Below, piece after piece: positions 8,172 to 16,692 of a DNA stretch of 64,000 nucleotides (position 1 is its first letter; the number at the start of each line of letters is the position of its first letter). A model generated the notes under the pieces. It was not told the DNA's origin. It saw nothing but the letters and a program-made list of their open reading frames with translations, and did not search any database. The position numbers and the translations under genes were made by a program. This stretch comes from Neorhizobium vignae (GTDB taxonomy: Bacteria; Pseudomonadota; Alphaproteobacteria; Rhizobiales; Rhizobiaceae). The stretch covers positions 310,001-374,000 of the forward strand of contig NZ_JNNU01000004.1 of NCBI RefSeq assembly GCF_000732195.1, read 5' to 3'.

Positions 8172-8539
8172 AGGCGGCCGCTCAGGTAACGGTCATACCA
8201 GGCATTCTTGCTTTCCGCCGAAGCGGTCGCAACCACATAGCCGATCGCAAAACCGATTGCCCCGATCAGCGTGAACAGCGTCGTGGTGGCTGCGGGATGT
8301 TCGCGGATGGTACCTGCGACCGAGCTTGCCTCGTGCTGGACATAGCTCGCGGCGCTACCAGCCCGCTCGGCGACCTTGTCATAGGCAGCGCCGGTCTTTT
8401 CGGCGAGCATCTCGCGCAGACTGGCGATCTCGGAACGAAGCGTCGCAATCTCGGTCCGGACGTTTTCGCTGGGTTCGTGGTCGAAAGAGGGCGTATCCGA
8501 CTTCGCGGGCGTATTCAGGTTTCTGATGGGCTCTGCCAT
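8168..8539 (-). CDS. ElaB/DUF883-like small membrane protein
   Basis: A 123-residue protein with a heptad-rich helical segment (about residues 30-75, including EIATLRSEIASLREML) and one C-terminal membrane helix (about 85-105) with glycine-zipper spacing (GAIGFAIGYVV). This layout resembles the ElaB/YqjD/DUF883 group: tail-anchored inner-membrane proteins that associate with ribosomes in E. coli and are stress-induced. The start at 8539 (MAEPIRNL) has AAGGAGG upstream. A near-match to the general-stress EcfG promoter (8574-8598) lies ~35 bp upstream. It is paralogous in design to the protein at 9413-9655. Function here is inferred. Confidence 0.72.
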   Translation of the reverse strand: MAEPIRNLNTPAKSDTPSFDHEPSENVRTEIATLRSEIASLREMLAEKTGAAYDKVAERAGSAASYVQHEASSVAGTIREHPAATTTLFTLIGAIGFAIGYVVATASAESKNAWYDRYLSGRL

Positions 8540-8573
8540 TACCGGCCTCCTTGAGTTGATCGAGAGATCGGTC

Positions 8574-8598
8574 AACTGCCGAAGGACTGATAGGTTCC
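8574..8598 (-). promoter_or_regulatory. Near-consensus EcfG/RpoE2 promoter
   Basis: On the minus strand GGAAC (8594-8598), 16-nt spacer, AGTT (8574-8577). The consensus is GGAAC-N16/17-CGTT, so there is one mismatch in the -10. It overlaps the hairpin at 8589-8620. Confidence 0.5.
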
Positions 8599-8620
8599 TC
8601 GTTTAAAGCAGGAACCTATC
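8589..8620. terminator. Intergenic hairpin between two small genes
   Basis: A perfect 10-bp inverted repeat GATAGGTTCC (8589-8598) / GGAACCTATC (8611-8620) with a 12-nt loop. It contains the stop codon of the upstream minus-strand gene and has no T run, so it could be a weak terminator or an mRNA-stabilising structure. Confidence 0.45.
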
Positions 8621-8828
8621 GGCTTTTCGCCAGCGCCTCGGCCAGCGCCGCGAGCTTCTGCTTGTCGTCCGAGCCTTTTTGAAGGGAATTCACCAGGATC
8701 AGTGCGAGCGCCTCGGCATCGGGGCTCGCCTTGTCGATCTGGTGTTCGGCGCAAGCCTGGTCAAAGACCTGCTGCAGCAAGCTGAGCTGGTCGGGGTTGA
8801 CAGGATTTCTAACCATCTGTGTAGGCAT
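8616..8828 (-). CDS. Small hypothetical protein (70 aa)
   Basis: A 70-residue soluble helical protein (MPTQMVRNPVNPDQLS...) with no cysteine pair or membrane helix. I do not recognise a named family, though short proteins of this type recur in rhizobial genomes. The ATG at 8828 has GGGAGGG (8836-8842) upstream, a plausible Shine-Dalgarno. It is the second gene in a run of small minus-strand genes and its stop lies inside the hairpin 8589-8620. No EcfG promoter was found directly upstream. Confidence 0.65.
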   Translation of the reverse strand: MPTQMVRNPVNPDQLSLLQQVFDQACAEHQIDKASPDAEALALILVNSLQKGSDDKQKLAALAEALAKSR

Positions 8829-9052
8829 ATAACCCTCCCGATCATACGGTGCCCGACCGGCGGACCATCCTCCTCGCCCTGCTCCGCGATGGCGGCTGGA
8901 GAAAATTACCAGCGGCCTTCTATTGCGACAGTCTTGCGCCGGCCTTGTCGGCGCTCGAGGAACAAAAAAGTCTACAAGCCACAGGAGTGAGGATTTTGAG
9001 CCTTGGCTAATAAATTGACAATAACAATAATAGACGGGTGCAATATAAGGGT

Positions 9053-9084
9053 GGACCCGTACGTGTTACTACCTATACGGGTCC
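9053..9084. terminator. Hairpin downstream of the Pro-rich small gene
   Basis: Perfect 9-bp inverted repeat GGACCCGTA (9053-9061) / TACGGGTCC (9076-9084), 41 bp beyond the 9125 stop on the minus strand. No T run follows, so it is only a possible terminator. The rest of 8829-9124 shows no gene. Confidence 0.45.
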
Positions 9085-9124
9085 AAAGGGTGTCCGCAGA
9101 CGAGGCATGAGGCCCAACGGCGCC

Positions 9125-9319
9125 TTATGCCATGCCCGCCGGATCGCCGGTCGGCATCAGAGCGGGCTTCAGCGTCGGATCCTGCGGGTTCTTGCTGTCG
9201 CCCGGATCCTGTGCAGGCGTCAATGGCGGTTTTTCCTGGATGCGATCTGGAATTCCGTCTGTCGGTGTCGGCCCGCGCGGCTGCGGGCTCGGAGTCGGGA
9301 TAGGGTCTCGATTGGACAT
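9125..9319 (-). CDS. Proline-rich small hypothetical protein (64 aa)
   Basis: A 64-residue, low-complexity, proline-rich protein, probably disordered, with no signal peptide. It is accepted as real because the ATG at 9319 has an AAAAGGAG Shine-Dalgarno at good spacing and a perfect EcfG-type promoter (9348-9372) places the transcript start only ~20 bp upstream. Many general-stress genes of rhizobia encode short disordered proteins; a role in stress tolerance is inference from the promoter. Confidence 0.68.
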   Translation of the reverse strand: MSNRDPIPTPSPQPRGPTPTDGIPDRIQEKPPLTPAQDPGDSKNPQDPTLKPALMPTGDPAGMA

Positions 9320-9347
9320 GAAGGTCTCCTTTTCCTGTCAGGAAACC

Positions 9348-9372
9348 AACGACTGAGGACAGCCACAGTTCC
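9348..9372 (-). promoter_or_regulatory. Perfect EcfG/RpoE2 general-stress promoter
   Basis: On the minus strand GGAAC (9368-9372), 16-nt spacer, CGTT (9348-9351). This is an exact match to the alphaproteobacterial EcfG consensus, at the right distance to transcribe the 9125-9319 gene. Confidence 0.8.
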
Positions 9373-9412
9373 GGCGGCGGCCAGGATATTCCGAAGAAAA
9401 CCTCACTCGCCT

Positions 9413-9655
9413 TCACCGATACCATCGACGGTCGCGGGAGGCGGATGACATGCCGAGCATGTAGCCTATCGCCAGCCCGAGCAGACCGACGGCGGCAATT
9501 GCCGAGCCGGTCGCGGCCGGATGATCAACGGCGTGGGCTGCGACCATACCTGCCTCGTCCTTGACATGATGAACGGCAGATTTCGCGCGAGCACGAACGC
9601 CTGTCTCTTGGGCGACATCACCGGTAAAGCCGGCGGCGAGAGGTTTTTTGGCCAT
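9413..9655 (-). CDS. ElaB/DUF883-like small membrane protein, second copy
   Basis: An 80-residue protein with a short basic N-terminus, a helical middle and one C-terminal membrane helix with glycine-zipper spacing (AIAAVGLLGLAIGYMLG, ~48-65), ending in a positive tail (RDRRWYR). It shares the AxxHPAATxxxxxxxxGxxGxAIGY pattern with the 8168-8539 protein, so the two are likely paralogues. The start at 9655 (MAKKPLAAG) has AAAAGGAG upstream. A near-consensus EcfG promoter lies at 9678-9703. Expected to be a tail-anchored inner-membrane stress protein. Confidence 0.72.
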   Translation of the reverse strand: MAKKPLAAGFTGDVAQETGVRARAKSAVHHVKDEAGMVAAHAVDHPAATGSAIAAVGLLGLAIGYMLGMSSASRDRRWYR

Positions 9656-9677
9656 TGGAAGTCTCCTTTTCGGAAAC

Positions 9678-9703
9678 AACACTCAAACGGTACGGGAGGT
9701 TCC
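9678..9703 (-). promoter_or_regulatory. Near-consensus EcfG/RpoE2 promoter
   Basis: On the minus strand GGAAC (9699-9703), 17-nt spacer, TGTT (9678-9681); one mismatch from the -10 consensus CGTT. It sits ~23 bp upstream of the 9413-9655 start. Confidence 0.6.
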
Positions 9704-9756
9704 GTCTCCAGCTTCCCATCTGAACGGTCGGGGTCTTTATCTGAAGGGAATGAAAA

Positions 9757-9781
9757 CCCGCGCCGACAAGGCCGGCGCGGG
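9757..9781 (-). terminator. Terminator of the 9790-9993 gene
   Basis: CCCGCGCCG (9757-9765) pairs with CGGCGCGGG (9773-9781); on the minus strand TTTT follows the stem directly. It lies 8 bp after the gene's stop. Confidence 0.8.
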
Positions 9782-9789
9782 CAAAACCA

Positions 9790-9993
9790 CTATTCGGTGA
9801 CTTTAGCCTGTCCTTCAGACTGCTTCAGCACGACGGCTTCCTCGCGCGGATCCATTTTCGGAGCCGCGATGCTTGCCGTGGTGATTTCCTTGTCCACCGT
9901 GGCGGAAGCCGTGACATTGTGGCCGGCACATTCCGCAAGAGCTGCGGTGGACGACAGGCCGAGGACGGCGGCGATTGCGAGAACTGTCTTCAT
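9790..9993 (-). CDS. Small exported hypothetical protein (67 aa)
   Basis: A 67-residue precursor with a clear Sec signal peptide (MKTVLAIAAVLGLSSTAALA, likely cut after ALA) and a ~47-residue mature part with a single Cys (ECAGHN) and several Thr, Ala and Lys. The mature protein is expected in the periplasm. The ATG at 9993 has GGAG 7 nt upstream. It has its own terminator. Only a poor EcfG-like sequence was found upstream, so its regulation is unclear. Small exported proteins of this kind are common in Rhizobiaceae; function unknown. Confidence 0.75.
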   Translation of the reverse strand: MKTVLAIAAVLGLSSTAALAECAGHNVTASATVDKEITTASIAAPKMDPREEAVVLKQSEGQAKVTE

Positions 9994-10112
9994 GTCATTC
10001 TCCTTCGCTGTGGTTGCAGCCGGCAGGGTAACGCGCAAAGCAATGAACCCGAAATCACGAATTCGCGTTTCGAGCTGCCATCATGCTGTCTGTTTTTCGT
10101 CGCCTGCCGCGA

Positions 10113-10295
10113 TCACATCAGCTTTGAAAGGGTTTCGCGGTTGACGAAGATATCGGTCTTTCCGGCCTCATAGGCGGGATGACTGAATTCCAGCACCCCC
10201 CTTTCAGGCATTTCAAGCGCCTGCTTGACGGTGACCAGCCCGACCGGGACACGCTGGTCGCCATTTCGGACGACTGCCTCGACGATTTTCTGCAT
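10113..10295 (-). CDS. Small hypothetical protein (60 aa)
   Basis: A 60-residue soluble protein (MQKIVEAVVRNGDQRVPVGLVTVKQALEM...). I do not recognise it; the Val-rich first half suggests a small beta-alpha fold. The ATG at 10295 is preceded by an unusually long purine-rich Shine-Dalgarno region, GGAGGAGGGGAGG (10298-10310), complementary to the anti-SD loops of the two sRNAs in this window. A perfect EcfG promoter (10328-10352) lies upstream, so it should belong to the general stress response. Confidence 0.68.
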   Translation of the reverse strand: MQKIVEAVVRNGDQRVPVGLVTVKQALEMPERGVLEFSHPAYEAGKTDIFVNRETLSKLM

Positions 10296-10327
10296 ATCCT
10301 CCCCTCCTCCAAGGTCGAATCCGTCGT

Positions 10328-10352
10328 AACGCGGATCTTGTCTCATTGTTCC
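10328..10352 (-). promoter_or_regulatory. Perfect EcfG/RpoE2 general-stress promoter
   Basis: On the minus strand GGAAC (10348-10352), 16-nt spacer, CGTT (10328-10331). Exact consensus match, ~30 bp upstream of the 10113-10295 start. Confidence 0.8.
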
Positions 10353-10446
10353 ATCAGGAATCGGATTTTTTTAAGGTTGGATGCGGTAGCGAGGCGGCTT
10401 TTATGACATGGGCCAACGCCCCGGCATTGCAGGGCGTTGCGGCATA

Positions 10447-10620
10447 TCAATGAAGGTCCAGCGGCAGCTGGATGCCCTTGGGAATATTCGGGCGTCGCTG
10501 GTTGGCAATCTGTATCTTCTGAAACGTCTCTTGCCGACGCTGCGCTTCAGCCTCGCGCAGGGCCCTCGATGCCGCGACAGCGGCCATGGCACGTTCGATC
10601 ACCTGTTCGGTTCTGCTCAT
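10447..10620 (-). CDS. Small hypothetical protein (57 aa)
   Basis: An open frame of 57 codons beginning MSRTEQVIERAMAAVAASRA and ending IPKGIQLPLDLH, with stop TGA at 10447-10449. The ATG at 10620 has TTGGAGG seven bases upstream, a strong Shine-Dalgarno, and the frame continues the run of small minus-strand genes. The composition (Ala, Arg, Gln, Glu) suggests one long amphipathic helix with a Pro-containing tail. No family is recognised and no EcfG promoter was found. Short enough to be missed by automatic gene callers. Confidence 0.6.
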   Translation of the reverse strand: MSRTEQVIERAMAAVAASRALREAEAQRRQETFQKIQIANQRRPNIPKGIQLPLDLH

Positions 10621-10817
10621 CAGCACCCTCCAAATGTTCTCTATTTGTTCTCATAAATGGAGACGGAAGTCAAGCGGTTCAAGAAGTAACGGCCGATAAA
10701 CCATTCCTTTACGCCTCCTTAAATCGCCGCATTTAGAGTCCAGCCAAGGTTTGGGCGATCAGACATTCAGTAACAGCCTGTTTTGACAGGCCCGTAACAG
10801 GGGTATGCCGGCTCACC

Positions 10818-13295
10818 ATGGCAGCCAGGGGCAGATCAGACAAACGTGTTGAACCGTCCTTCGAGGGTTCGCGGCCGAGCGACGATTTCCGCCTCGACGC
10901 GGACGAACGGGTCGTGGGCAACGGCCGACCCGGCAAGCGTCCATCGAGAGCCGAAAGCCAAGACCACGACGAGCGCCCGGAGCGCAACCGCCCCTCCCGC
11001 AACAAAAAGGCTCCACCCCGTCGCCAGGGCGGCGGATTCTTCGCGCCGCTGCGCAGACTGATCTACTGGTGTTTCGTGCTCGGCATCTGGGCCGGCATCG
11101 CCGTCGGCGGGCTGGTGCTCTATTACGGCGCAAAGATGCCGGCTGCCAGCACGTGGGCGATCCCGGATCGTCCGCCGAACATGAAGATCACCGCGGTCGA
11201 CGGCACGGTCGTCGCCAACCGCGGCTCGACCGGGGGCGAAGCCCTGGCGCTCGAGGAAATGTCGCCCTACCTGCCGCAGGCGGTGATCGCCATCGAGGAC
11301 CGGCGCTTCTATTCGCATTTCGGCGTCGATCCGCTGGGCCTGGCGCGCGCCTTGGTCAACAACCTGACCGGCCAGCCGATCCAGGGCGGTTCGACGATCA
11401 CCCAGCAGCTCGCCAAGAACCTGTTCCTGTCGCCGGACCGCACGTTCGAGCGCAAGATCCAGGAGGTACTACTGTCCTTCTGGCTGGAGCACAAGTTCAC
11501 CAAGGACCAGATCCTCGCCATGTACCTGAACCGCGTGTTCTTCGGTTCGAACGCCTATGGAGTTGAGGCCGCCTCGCGGCGGTATTTCAACAAGTCCGCC
11601 CGCGACGTGAACCTCGGCGAGGCGGCGACGCTTGCCGGTCTCCTCAAGGCACCTTCCCGCCTCTCGCCGGCCCGCGATCCGAAGGCAGCGGAAGCCCGCG
11701 CCCAGGTCGTGCTCGGCACGATGCGCGAGGAGGGTTACATTACCGACAGCGACCTCAAGAGCGCCATGTCGCAGCCGCCGGCCAAGGCGAAGCGCTACTG
11801 GACCGGCGCACAGCATTATGCCGCCGACATGGTCGTCGACGAGGTGAAGAGCCTGATCGGCGAGCCGAAGGTCGACGTGACCGTCGAAACCACGCTCGAC
11901 ATGCGCCTCGAAGCCGCCGCCGAAAAGTCGCTGAACGACGTTCTCAAGAAGGAGGGCGGCAAGCTCAATGCCTCGCAGGCGGCCCTCGTGTCGGTCGATG
12001 CGACCGGCGCGATCCGGGCGCTGGTGGGTGGCCGCGATTATGCGACGAGCCAGTTCAACCGCGCCGTCAAGGCGAAGCGCCAGCCGGGTTCGGCCTTCAA
12101 ACCCTTCGTCTATGCCGCAGCACTCGAAGCCGGCGCCCGGCCGGACTCGATGGTCAACGATACGCCGGTCAAGATCGGCAACTGGTCGCCGGAAAATTTC
12201 GACGAGAAATACCGCGGTCCCGTGACGCTCGCCTCGGCTTTCGCGCAGTCGCTGAATACCGTTGCCGCGCAGCTCGCCATGCAGGTCGGGCCCGACAAGG
12301 TGGTGAGCCTCGCCCACCGGCTCGGCATCGATTCCGATATCCAGGCGAATGCCTCGATCGCGCTCGGCACCTCGGAAGTCTCGCTGGTCGAGCTCACCTC
12401 GGCCTATGCCTCGTTCATGAACGGCGGCTACAAGGCGACCCCGCATATCGTCAAGCGCATCATCGATCCGGACGGCAAGGTGCTTTACGAGGCCGATTAC
12501 GCCAATCCGCCGCGCGTGCTCAGCGAACCGGTGGCGGCGACGATGAACGGCATGATGAACCGCGTCATCAACGAGGGCACCGGCAAGGCCGCCAAGATCG
12601 ACGGCTGGCAGGCAGCCGGCAAGTCGGGCACCACCCAGTCGTTCCGTGATGCCCTGTTCGTCGGCTATACCAGCATCATGACGACCGGCATCTGGTTCGG
12701 CAATGACGACGGCGCCTTCATGAAAAAGGTCACCGGCGGCGGACTGCCGGCAAAGGCCTTTAAGGAATACATGACGTCGGCGATGAAGGGCTATACGCCG
12801 ACGCCGCTGTTCGGCACCGGCCGCGGCCTCGATCTGCCGCCGCCTGCCGCGCCCCAGCCGGACTCTCCGTCGACGACGATCGGCGATATCATTTCCGGCA
12901 TCCTGCCCGGTGGCCGCCGAACACAGGACGAACTCCCGGCCGACTACCCGCCGGCGCCGCGCCCTCCCGCCCAGGATTCCGCCTCGATCGAACGGGAACC
13001 CGCCCGCGTGCGGCCCGTCTATGGCGACAACCAGGGATACGACAACAGGGACAACAGACAGACTTACGACAACAGGCCAGTCTATGGCGACCGCGGCCGC
13101 CGTGGCGACGTAATACCGCCGGGCGACGTTCCGGTCCGTGATTATCGCCAGTATCGCGGCCCCTATGATTCGCCCGCTCCGGTGCCGCCGGGAGCGATCG
13201 GCGGCGGCCCCATCCCGCCCGGCGACGTCGGCGTTGCGGGCTCCAGAGACCAGCCGCGGCAGACCACGCTTTTCGACCTGATCATGGGGCAGTGA
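10818..13295 (+). CDS. Class A penicillin-binding protein (PBP1A family)
   Basis: An 825-residue bifunctional peptidoglycan synthase. A basic, polar cytoplasmic N-terminus (~1-78) precedes one membrane helix (~80-105). The GT51 glycosyltransferase shows EDRRFYSHFGVD (~160) and GGSTITQQLAKNLFL. The transpeptidase has the SxxK motif as SAFK (~425), SxN as SLN, and KSGT (~600). It polymerises lipid II glycans and cross-links stem peptides at the outer face of the inner membrane. The C-terminal ~150 residues are a Pro/Gly/Tyr/Asn/Asp-rich tail with repeats of YDNR and PPGDV types, probably a disordered periplasmic extension. Monocistronic; dnaK follows after its own promoter. Confidence 0.93.
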   Translation: MAARGRSDKRVEPSFEGSRPSDDFRLDADERVVGNGRPGKRPSRAESQDHDERPERNRPSRNKKAPPRRQGGGFFAPLRRLIYWCFVLGIWAGIAVGGLVLYYGAKMPAASTWAIPDRPPNMKITAVDGTVVANRGSTGGEALALEEMSPYLPQAVIAIEDRRFYSHFGVDPLGLARALVNNLTGQPIQGGSTITQQLAKNLFLSPDRTFERKIQEVLLSFWLEHKFTKDQILAMYLNRVFFGSNAYGVEAASRRYFNKSARDVNLGEAATLAGLLKAPSRLSPARDPKAAEARAQVVLGTMREEGYITDSDLKSAMSQPPAKAKRYWTGAQHYAADMVVDEVKSLIGEPKVDVTVETTLDMRLEAAAEKSLNDVLKKEGGKLNASQAALVSVDATGAIRALVGGRDYATSQFNRAVKAKRQPGSAFKPFVYAAALEAGARPDSMVNDTPVKIGNWSPENFDEKYRGPVTLASAFAQSLNTVAAQLAMQVGPDKVVSLAHRLGIDSDIQANASIALGTSEVSLVELTSAYASFMNGGYKATPHIVKRIIDPDGKVLYEADYANPPRVLSEPVAATMNGMMNRVINEGTGKAAKIDGWQAAGKSGTTQSFRDALFVGYTSIMTTGIWFGNDDGAFMKKVTGGGLPAKAFKEYMTSAMKGYTPTPLFGTGRGLDLPPPAAPQPDSPSTTIGDIISGILPGGRRTQDELPADYPPAPRPPAQDSASIEREPARVRPVYGDNQGYDNRDNRQTYDNRPVYGDRGRRGDVIPPGDVPVRDYRQYRGPYDSPAPVPPGAIGGGPIPPGDVGVAGSRDQPRQTTLFDLIMGQ

Positions 13296-13357
13296 AGCGT
13301 ATTGACAGTATTGCTCGGCAAACTGTTCTTTTTGCTAGGATCCGGGCGATTTCTCGC

Positions 13358-13385
13358 CTTGCAGTCCTAAAAACCCGTCCTTATA
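13358..13385 (+). promoter_or_regulatory. dnaK promoter (heat-shock/RpoH-like)
   Basis: CTTGCA (13358-13363), 16-nt spacer, CTTATA (13380-13385). This resembles both the rhizobial housekeeping and the RpoH (CTTGAA...CCATAT) promoters, as expected for dnaK. It lies ~107 bp upstream of the start codon. Confidence 0.6.
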
Positions 13386-13491
13386 TACGCCGCATGACCG
13401 CAGCCGATGCTGCGCACCATCCCAGTCGAGGAACTGTCAGTGGAATGCCTTTGAGGGGTTCCGATGGTTCGCTTAAAGGAGAGAGAAGAAA

Positions 13492-15393
13492 ATGGCAAAA
13501 GTAATTGGCATCGACCTCGGAACCACCAACTCCTGCGTCGCCATCATGGACGGCAAAGATGCGAAGGTGATCGAGAACGCCGAAGGCGCGCGTACCACGC
13601 CCTCCATGGTCGCATTTACCGATGACGGCGAACGCCTCGTCGGCCAGCCGGCCAAGCGCCAGGCAGTCACCAACCCCACCAATACCCTCTTCGCCGTGAA
13701 GCGCCTCATCGGCCGCCGCTACGAAGATCCGACGGTCGAAAAGGACAAGGGCCTCGTCCCGTTCGATATCGTCAAGGGTGACAATGGCGATGCATGGGTC
13801 AAGGCCCAGGGCAAGAACTATTCCCCCGCACAGGTTTCCGCGATGATCCTTCAGAAGATGAAGGAAACCGCTGAATCCTACCTCGGTGAAAAGGTCGAAA
13901 AGGCCGTCATCACTGTTCCGGCCTACTTCAACGACGCGCAGCGCCAGGCAACCAAGGATGCCGGCCGCATTGCAGGTCTCGAAGTGCTGCGCATCATCAA
14001 CGAGCCGACCGCAGCCGCTCTCGCCTATGGCCTCGACAAGAAGGACGGCAAGACGATCGCCGTCTACGACCTTGGCGGCGGCACGTTCGACATCTCGGTC
14101 CTCGAAATCGGCGACGGCGTCTTCGAAGTGAAGTCCACCAACGGCGACACCTTCCTCGGCGGTGAAGACTTCGACATGCGTCTCGTCGAATATCTTGCCA
14201 ACGAGTTCAAGAAGGACCAGGGCATCGACCTGAAGAACGACAAGCTCGCTCTGCAGCGCCTCAAGGAAGCTGCCGAAAAGGCCAAGATCGAACTCTCGTC
14301 CTCGCAGCAGACCGAAATCAACCTGCCGTTCATCACCGCCGACGCTTCCGGTCCGAAGCACCTGACGCTGAAGCTGACCCGCGCCAAGTTCGAAAGCCTG
14401 GTCGACGATCTCGTCCAGCGCACGATCGCGCCGTGCAAGGCAGCCCTCAAGGATGCCGGCGTCACCGCAGCCGAAATCGATGAAGTGGTTCTCGTCGGCG
14501 GCATGAGCCGCATGCCGAAGGTCCAGGAAGTCGTCAAGCAGCTGTTCGGCAAGGAGCCGCACAAGGGCGTCAACCCGGATGAAGTCGTCGCTCTCGGCGC
14601 CGCCATCCAGGCCGGCGTTCTGCAGGGCGACGTCAAGGACGTTCTGCTTCTCGACGTGACCCCGCTGTCGCTCGGCATCGAAACGCTCGGCGGCGTCTTC
14701 ACCCGCCTGATCGACCGCAACACGACGATCCCGACCAAGAAGAGCCAGACCTTCTCGACCGCCGAAGACAACCAGCAGGCCGTGACGATCCGCGTGTCGC
14801 AGGGCGAGCGTGAAATGGCAGCCGACAACAAGCTGCTCGGCCAGTTCGACCTCGTCGGCCTGCCGCCGTCGCCGCGCGGCATGCCGCAGATCGAAGTGAC
14901 CTTCGACATCGACGCCAACGGCATCGTCCAGGTTTCGGCCAAGGACAAGGGCACCGGCAAGGAACAGCAGATCCGCATCCAGGCCTCCGGTGGTCTCTCC
15001 GACGCCGAAATCGAAAAGATGGTCAAGGACGCCGAGGCCAATGCCGAAGCCGACAAGAAGCGCCGCGCCGGCGTCGAAGCCAAGAACCAGGCAGAAAGCC
15101 TCGTTCACTCCAGCGAGAAGTCGCTGAAAGAATATGGCGACAAGGTTTCCGAGACCGACCGCAAGGCGATCGAGGATGCGATCGCTTCGCTGAAGACCGC
15201 CATCGAAGCCTCCGAGCCGGATGCCGATGACATCCAGGCGAAGACGCAGGTCCTGATGGAAGTGTCCATGAAGCTTGGTCAGGCCATCTATGAGGCCCAG
15301 CAGGCCGAAGGCGGCGCAGGCTCCGAGGGCGGCAAGGACGATATCGTCGATGCCGACTACGAGGAAGTCAAGGACGACAAAAAGTCCGCCTAA
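13492..15393 (+). CDS. dnaK: Molecular chaperone DnaK (Hsp70)
   Basis: A 633-residue Hsp70. The N-terminal ATPase domain begins [17 protein letters not shown] and has the phosphate-binding [14 protein letters not shown] loop (~190). The substrate-binding domain follows the [17 protein letters not shown] linker (~385), and the helical lid ends in the usual acidic tail. It binds unfolded peptides in an ATP cycle driven by DnaJ and GrpE. AAAGGAGAG gives a strong ribosome binding site. The next gene is dnaJ, 97 bp downstream, the standard alphaproteobacterial pair. Confidence 0.99.
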   Translation: MAKVIGIDLGTTNSCVAIMDGKDAKVIENAEGARTTPSMVAFTDDGERLVGQPAKRQAVTNPTNTLFAVKRLIGRRYEDPTVEKDKGLVPFDIVKGDNGDAWVKAQGKNYSPAQVSAMILQKMKETAESYLGEKVEKAVITVPAYFNDAQRQATKDAGRIAGLEVLRIINEPTAAALAYGLDKKDGKTIAVYDLGGGTFDISVLEIGDGVFEVKSTNGDTFLGGEDFDMRLVEYLANEFKKDQGIDLKNDKLALQRLKEAAEKAKIELSSSQQTEINLPFITADASGPKHLTLKLTRAKFESLVDDLVQRTIAPCKAALKDAGVTAAEIDEVVLVGGMSRMPKVQEVVKQLFGKEPHKGVNPDEVVALGAAIQAGVLQGDVKDVLLLDVTPLSLGIETLGGVFTRLIDRNTTIPTKKSQTFSTAEDNQQAVTIRVSQGEREMAADNKLLGQFDLVGLPPSPRGMPQIEVTFDIDANGIVQVSAKDKGTGKEQQIRIQASGGLSDAEIEKMVKDAEANAEADKKRRAGVEAKNQAESLVHSSEKSLKEYGDKVSETDRKAIEDAIASLKTAIEASEPDADDIQAKTQVLMEVSMKLGQAIYEAQQAEGGAGSEGGKDDIVDADYEEVKDDKKSA

Positions 15394-15490
15394 TCCGCCG
15401 GTTGCCTGATGGCCAGACCTTGACCATAGTTGACTAGAGTATCCGGCTGCCTTCGTGCAGCCGGAATCCTTTCCGGAGCCGGTTACCTCC

Positions 15491-16624
15491 ATGGCAAAAG
15501 CAGACTTTTACGAAACGCTGGGTGTCGGCAAGACCGCCGATGAGAAGGAGCTGAAAAGCGCCTTCCGCAAGCTCGCGATGAAATATCATCCCGACAAGAA
15601 TCCGGGCGACGCAGAAGCCGAAAAGAAGTTCAAGGAGCTCGGCGAGGCCTATGAGACCTTGAAGGATCCTCAGAAGCGCGCGGCCTACGACCGCTTCGGC
15701 CATGCCGCCTTCGAACAGGGCGGAATGGGCGGCGGTGGCGGCGGCTTCTCGGGCGCGGGTGCGGGCGGCTTCTCCGATATCTTCGAAGACATCTTTGGCG
15801 AAATGATGGGCGGCGGACGCGCCCGTCGGTCGTCCGGCGGTCGCGAACGCGGCGCGGACCTTCGCTACAATATGGAAATCACGCTGGAAGAGGCGTATGC
15901 CGGCAAGACGGCGCAGATCCGGGTTCCGACCTCGATCACCTGCGACGTCTGTTCCGGTTCGGGCGCCAAGCCCGGCACGCAACCGAAGACCTGCGGCACC
16001 TGCCAGGGTTCCGGCCGCGTGCGCGCATCCCAAGGCTTCTTCTCGGTCGAGCGCACCTGCCCGACCTGCCACGGCCGCGGCCAGACGATCACCGATCCCT
16101 GCGGCAAGTGCCACGGCCAGGGCCGCGTCACAGAAGAACGTTCGCTGTCGGTCAACATCCCGGCCGGCATCGAAGACGGCACCCGCATCCGCCTGCAGGG
16201 CGAAGGCGAAGCCGGAACGCGTGGTGGCCCTGCGGGAGACCTCTACATCTTCCTGTCGGTCAAGCCGCATCAGTTCTTCCAGCGCGACGGCGCCGACCTT
16301 TATTGCGCCGTGCCGATCTCCATGACGACGGCCGCCCTTGGCGGCACGTTCGACGTGGCGACGCTCGACGGAACCAAGTCCCGCGTGACGGTGCCGGAAG
16401 GTACCCAGCCCGGAAAACAGTTCCGCCTGAAGGCCAAGGGCATGCCGGTGCTGAGATCCAGCCAGACGGGCGATCTCTACATCCAGATCCAGATCGAGAC
16501 GCCGCAGAAGCTCACCAAGCGGCAGCGCGAGCTGCTGCAGGAATTCGAGGAACTGTCCTCGAAGGAGAACAATCCGGAATCGACGGGCTTCTTCGCCCGG
16601 ATGAAGGAATTCTTCGAGAACTGA
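15491..16624 (+). CDS. dnaJ: Chaperone DnaJ (Hsp40)
   Basis: A 377-residue type I J-protein. The J domain (1-70) contains the HPD motif ([11 protein letters not shown]). A Gly/Phe-rich linker follows (~75-115). The zinc-finger region has four CxxCxGxG repeats ([32 protein letters not shown]; ~150-215), then the C-terminal substrate-binding domains. It delivers substrates to DnaK and stimulates its ATPase. The start at 15491 gives [12 protein letters not shown]; the frame upstream to 15455 is not part of the family. A strong terminator follows. Confidence 0.98.
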   Translation: MAKADFYETLGVGKTADEKELKSAFRKLAMKYHPDKNPGDAEAEKKFKELGEAYETLKDPQKRAAYDRFGHAAFEQGGMGGGGGGFSGAGAGGFSDIFEDIFGEMMGGGRARRSSGGRERGADLRYNMEITLEEAYAGKTAQIRVPTSITCDVCSGSGAKPGTQPKTCGTCQGSGRVRASQGFFSVERTCPTCHGRGQTITDPCGKCHGQGRVTEERSLSVNIPAGIEDGTRIRLQGEGEAGTRGGPAGDLYIFLSVKPHQFFQRDGADLYCAVPISMTTAALGGTFDVATLDGTKSRVTVPEGTQPGKQFRLKAKGMPVLRSSQTGDLYIQIQIETPQKLTKRQRELLQEFEELSSKENNPESTGFFARMKEFFEN

Positions 16625-16644
16625 GCTTCTGGAGCCCAAACATT

Positions 16645-16682
16645 AAAGCCGTCCGCAACAGATCGTCGCGGACGGCTTTTTC
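16645..16682 (+). terminator. dnaKJ terminator
   Basis: AAAGCCGTCCGC (16645-16656) pairs with GCGGACGGCTTT (16668-16679), followed by a T run. It begins 20 bp after the dnaJ stop. Confidence 0.92.
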
Positions 16683-16692
16683 GTTGGTTGCC

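Noticed and set aside
10401..10592. 63-codon minus-strand frame overlapping the 57-codon gene
   Set aside because: No ribosome site and Arg/Pro-rich shadow composition, whereas the 57-codon frame at 10447-10620 has a strong one.
13381..15492. 703-codon open frame antisense to dnaK
   Set aside because: It mirrors dnaK codon bias (third-position GC), has no ribosome site, and dnaK is certain.
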